From Dioscorea cayenensis subsp. rotundata (taxonomy: Eukaryota > Streptophyta > Magnoliopsida > Dioscoreales > Dioscoreaceae), in assembly GCF_009730915.1 (NCBI RefSeq), contig NC_052475.1:4154001-4218000 (forward strand): 64,000 nt of DNA, given 5' to 3'. The translations under genes were made by a program, and so were the position numbers. The notes under the pieces are model-generated. The model saw nothing but the letters and a program-made list of their open reading frames with translations. It was not told the origin of the DNA and searched no databases. Of this stretch, positions 61,089-64,000 are shown one piece after another (positions within the stretch are counted from its first letter, which is position 1; the number at the start of each line of letters is the position of its first letter).

Positions 61089-61411
61089 TCTCTCTCTCTC
61101 TCTCTCTCTCCCAAAAACCCCTCCTTTTTCTTTTCTTGCTCTTCATCTTCGGCCTCTCTATTCTCCTCCTCGCTCTCATCGCCATCTCGCTCCACCGCTC
61201 CCTCTTCCTCTCGCTTGTTCTCCTCTTCGAATCGAATCGGAAAACCTATTTTTTTCCCAAGATTGAAACGCTAATCCTTTGATTCATCCTTTTCTTTTGT
61301 GATTTCTTGGATTGATTGGTTTGTTTGGACGAATCGCTTCTTTGGGGGTGCGATTCTAGAGATATTGTGGTTTTCTTTTTGGTTTTTTCTTTGTCTAGAG
61401 AGAACTGGGAA
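61089..61411 (+). promoter_or_regulatory. Alfin-like gene 5' leader with a CT microsatellite
   Basis: A (CT)n run at 61089-61110 is followed by a pyrimidine-rich leader up to the ATG at 61412. CT runs near start sites are common in plant promoters. Confidence 0.5.
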
Positions 61412-62581
61412 ATGGACGGGCGGGCGTATAGCCCTAGGACCGCTGAAGACGTCTTCAGGGACTTCCGTGGCCGACGCGCTGGTTTGATCAACGCCCTCAC
61501 CAATGGTTTCTCTTTTCTCTCTGTTCTTGAGTTCTTGGTTTCTTTGATTGATTTGATTCATTGGTGACTCAGCTCTGCTTTTATTGATCTTCTTGTTGTT
61601 ACAGACGTGGAAGAATTTTACCAGCTTTGCGATCCCGGTGAGCTTTTTTCTTGCATTGTTATTTGGTTTGATTTCAAGTGCTTTTTTTTTTCTTCTTCTG
61701 CTTCTGCCTATTTTCCTCTGCTTGTGCTTACTTTTTTTTTTTTGGAAAGATACCTGTGATTTCCTTTCTTTTTTTTTTCTTTTTTTTTTTTTTAATATTC
61801 CCCTCTAGTTTTGTCTGCTTTGGAAGCTTTGAGTGCTTTTCAGGCTAGTCTATGTGCCTAACTGCTTTTGTCAGAGGGAATGAGTACCTAATAATTTATT
61901 TTTCTTGTGTTTTGTTTGAAAATAATTTTCTGTTGTACTGCATTCTGGCATGTCTTATATCTCTCAATGCTAGTGAATCTCTTCAGCAATGTGCCATGTG
62001 TTTTGAGTTTGCACAGCTTGATTCAAAAATGGAGTTCAATAGAATAAATTAAAACAAACAATATGTGGATCAAAATTCATAAATATTTCAATTTAAATTC
62101 ATCTTAAGCATTTAAGATAAAGCATTTATTAGAAAAGGTTTTGCTGCTATAATTTTTTGTGCTGATAGGACATATTGGCTGATATTACCCTTCTTGTTGT
62201 TTCTCTTGCTCTTATAGATCTCTCTGGTTGGAAGAATGTTGATCCTTGAAGTAATATTGGTGTTGCTTTGTTCTGTTAACTTTTGTGCAGTTCTTTGTTT
62301 GAAACATTTCCTTCTTGCTACTTTATGGAGCTAATGTGACTTTGCATGCAGAAAAGGATAATTTGTGTTTGTATGGACTTCCTAATGAGACTTGGGATGT
62401 AACCTTGCCGGCCGAGGAAGTGCCTCCAGAACTTCCTGAGCCCGCATTGGGGATCAATTTTGCTAGGGAATGGGATGAATGACAAGGGTTGGCTAGCTCT
62501 AGTTGCTGTCCACAGTGATGCATGGTTACAGGCTGTTGCATTCTATTTTGGAGCACGTTTTGGATTCGACAAAGAGGCCAG
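61412..62581 (+). CDS. Alfin-like PHD-finger protein, exons 1-3 (3' part beyond window; one-base insertion in exon 3)
   Basis: Nuclear chromatin reader. Alfin-like proteins bind H3K4me3 through a C-terminal PHD finger. Exons 61412-61505, 61605-61637 and 62352-62581 read [42 protein letters not shown], then [20 protein letters not shown] and [15 protein letters not shown], the conserved Alfin N-terminal domain. Exon 3 then shows GGGAATGGGATG where GGGATGGGATG is expected. The extra A (about 62469-62470) shifts the frame to an early TGA. After it the sequence is again perfect Alfin ([24 protein letters not shown]) in the shifted frame, ending at an AG/GT donor in the right phase. So the gene is either freshly broken or the base is an assembly error. 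The PHD finger lies beyond 64000. Confidence 0.9.
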
Positions 62582-64000
62582 GTATTTTGTTTCGTATTGT
62601 TACTTAATCTGATTAATTAGAGCATTTATGCCCTTTTCATTATATTTTCTCAAAACCATATAGTTTAAATGATGCTGATTTATGGTCAAATTCATAACGT
62701 GCTATTATTGTTGGAATGTTTTTTAATAGTCTTAAAGCATTGTAATCAAGTCGTTTCTTTAAGTTGCATTTTGATAATGCACTTTTTTTTTTTTGTTTAA
62801 TCATTTAATAGTCCAAGAGCACCAATTTTATAGTGTTGGTAAGATTTTCTTTTCTGTTTGCAATTTGTTATATTTTATTCTCTGAAGACTTGGTCAATAT
62901 ACTGAATTTATTCTGTTATGGAAGTAAGTTTTCATTTTTATTTTTTTGATTACCGCTATTTCAAATAAAAAGTGCTGTTTGTTAGTCATACAGTTTGTAG
63001 AAAAGATTTCTGTTTTATTGCCTTTGTAGAATATATTGCTGTTTGTTTGCAGAGGGTTTAAATTTGCTCTTGGGATGTAGACAATCATGAGAGGAAGTTG
63101 TAGATACTTATTTTGTCCTTGTTCAGTTCTTTCCCCTGATGATATAATTATGAATATAGAGGAAATTGTCAGAATTACCTTATCCTAGACTTCTAGTTCA
63201 GTTCACTCTTGGTGATGCAATTATGAAAGTAGAAGAAACTGTTGAGAGTTATCTTATCCCTAGCTCAGTTGACTCTATTGATGATAATAATCAAAAGAAA
63301 GCTCTTGATATTTTTATCTGTTAAGCCTCCTAAATCTACGCAAGGTTATGTTCTTGCAAGGCTGCATCAAGAAATGGCATCTTGGTTAGATTAAGTACCT
63401 ACCTTTTGCAACAGGGCACAGAAATCTGTGTAATCTTTCCGCTTCTTGCTAAGCTAATTATCCATTTAAATCATGATACATTGTGCATTTCTAGATTATG
63501 AGCAACTTGTGTTTATAAATTACTATACTGCTGTTCACCTAGTCCTGGTTACTGGTAGATTGATTCTACCAGCAACTAAACTATTACCTTGGTGTTTGAA
63601 TGCAACTAAATTGATTCCATTTTATTGGATATGTGTTCTTGCCATACTGTTACATCATGAGAAGTGTTCTTCTTTCTTGTATTTATGCATGATGGCCTAG
63701 CTGATTGTTCCAAATTCATCTGTTGTATGCTTCCAATGAGTGAGTACTTTTACCAAGATGGTAATGTTTTATTTTAATATTTTAATCCTTGAAAATTATT
63801 TTATCTTTGTGAGATAGTTTTCACCCTTGCATTCCTACCTCCCCCTCGCCTTTTTTTGTGTGGTTTTTGTTCCAAAACTCAGTTGCTATATTCTGATATT
63901 CATTTTGAAGATTATTTGTTGTTTTGTTGTGCACCAAGTTCTACATTTTAGTTTGAAGCACTGACACAATGATAGTTAAATTTTTAATCCAAGTTATCAA
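62582..64000 (+). other. Probable intron 3 of the Alfin-like gene, running off the window
   Basis: No match to the next expected exon (KRLFNMIN-like) is seen. At 63108-63290 a ~75-bp unit (GTTCAGTT... GATGATATAATTATGA... TTATCC) is repeated two to three times with changes. Confidence 0.5.

Noticed and set aside
61584..61808. Hydrophobic 74-residue frame
   Set aside because: Intronic T-rich DNA of the Alfin-like gene, read as Phe/Leu runs.

Overview
This is nuclear DNA of a flowering plant. The genes are interrupted by introns with plant-type splice sites, the intergenic DNA is AT-rich and crowded with transposons, and every recognisable protein is plant-like (ferric reductase, FAR1-related protein, RRP9/YAO, Alfin-like). 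The many Mutator-like elements carrying host gene pieces, and the L1-type LINE with an RNase H domain, lean towards a monocot, but the species cannot be fixed from the sequence.

Layout: 1-3.8 kb, the 3' part of a LINE whose reading frame is broken by only two stop codons. 4.5-10.8 kb (minus), a complete nine-exon ferric reductase oxidase gene of FRO6/FRO7 type, with a hAT element, old LINE pieces and a SINE in its introns. 11-15 kb, MITEs and an LTR fragment. 15.3-23.8 kb, an 8.5-kb Mutator-like element (MULE) with ~400-bp inverted repeats and a 9-bp target duplication. It holds a decayed FAR1-type transposase, pieces of three host genes (U-box kinase, SNAP25-like, XPD helicase) and a nested solo LTR. 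24.8-28.7 kb, a dense cluster: a Pack-MULE with pyruvate decarboxylase pieces, a hAT element, a MULE MITE, and a second Pack-MULE with a carboxylesterase piece. 29.3-31.3 kb (plus), an intact FAR1-RELATED SEQUENCE gene, that is, a domesticated MULE transposase. 33.7-39.0 kb (plus), a complete seven-exon RRP9/YAO (U3-55K) gene. 40.0-49.2 kb, a CpG-rich block of unknown class with repeated TTTAAAC clusters, whose right end recurs at 55.1-56.0 kb beside a 1,000-N gap. 49-61 kb, AT-rich DNA with microsatellites, MITEs and a broken duplicate of the 3' end of the FAR1-related gene. 61.4 kb to the end (plus), the first three exons of an Alfin-like gene, with a one-base insertion in exon 3.

The four host genes (FRO, FRS, RRP9, Alfin-like) are independent transcription units. 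The unifying theme is Mutator biology: an autonomous-type FAR1 transposase element, non-autonomous elements that have picked up at least five host gene fragments, and a domesticated FAR1 relative, all within 16 kb. All exon limits come from reading splice sites and conserved protein sequence by eye. No alignment or transcript data were available.
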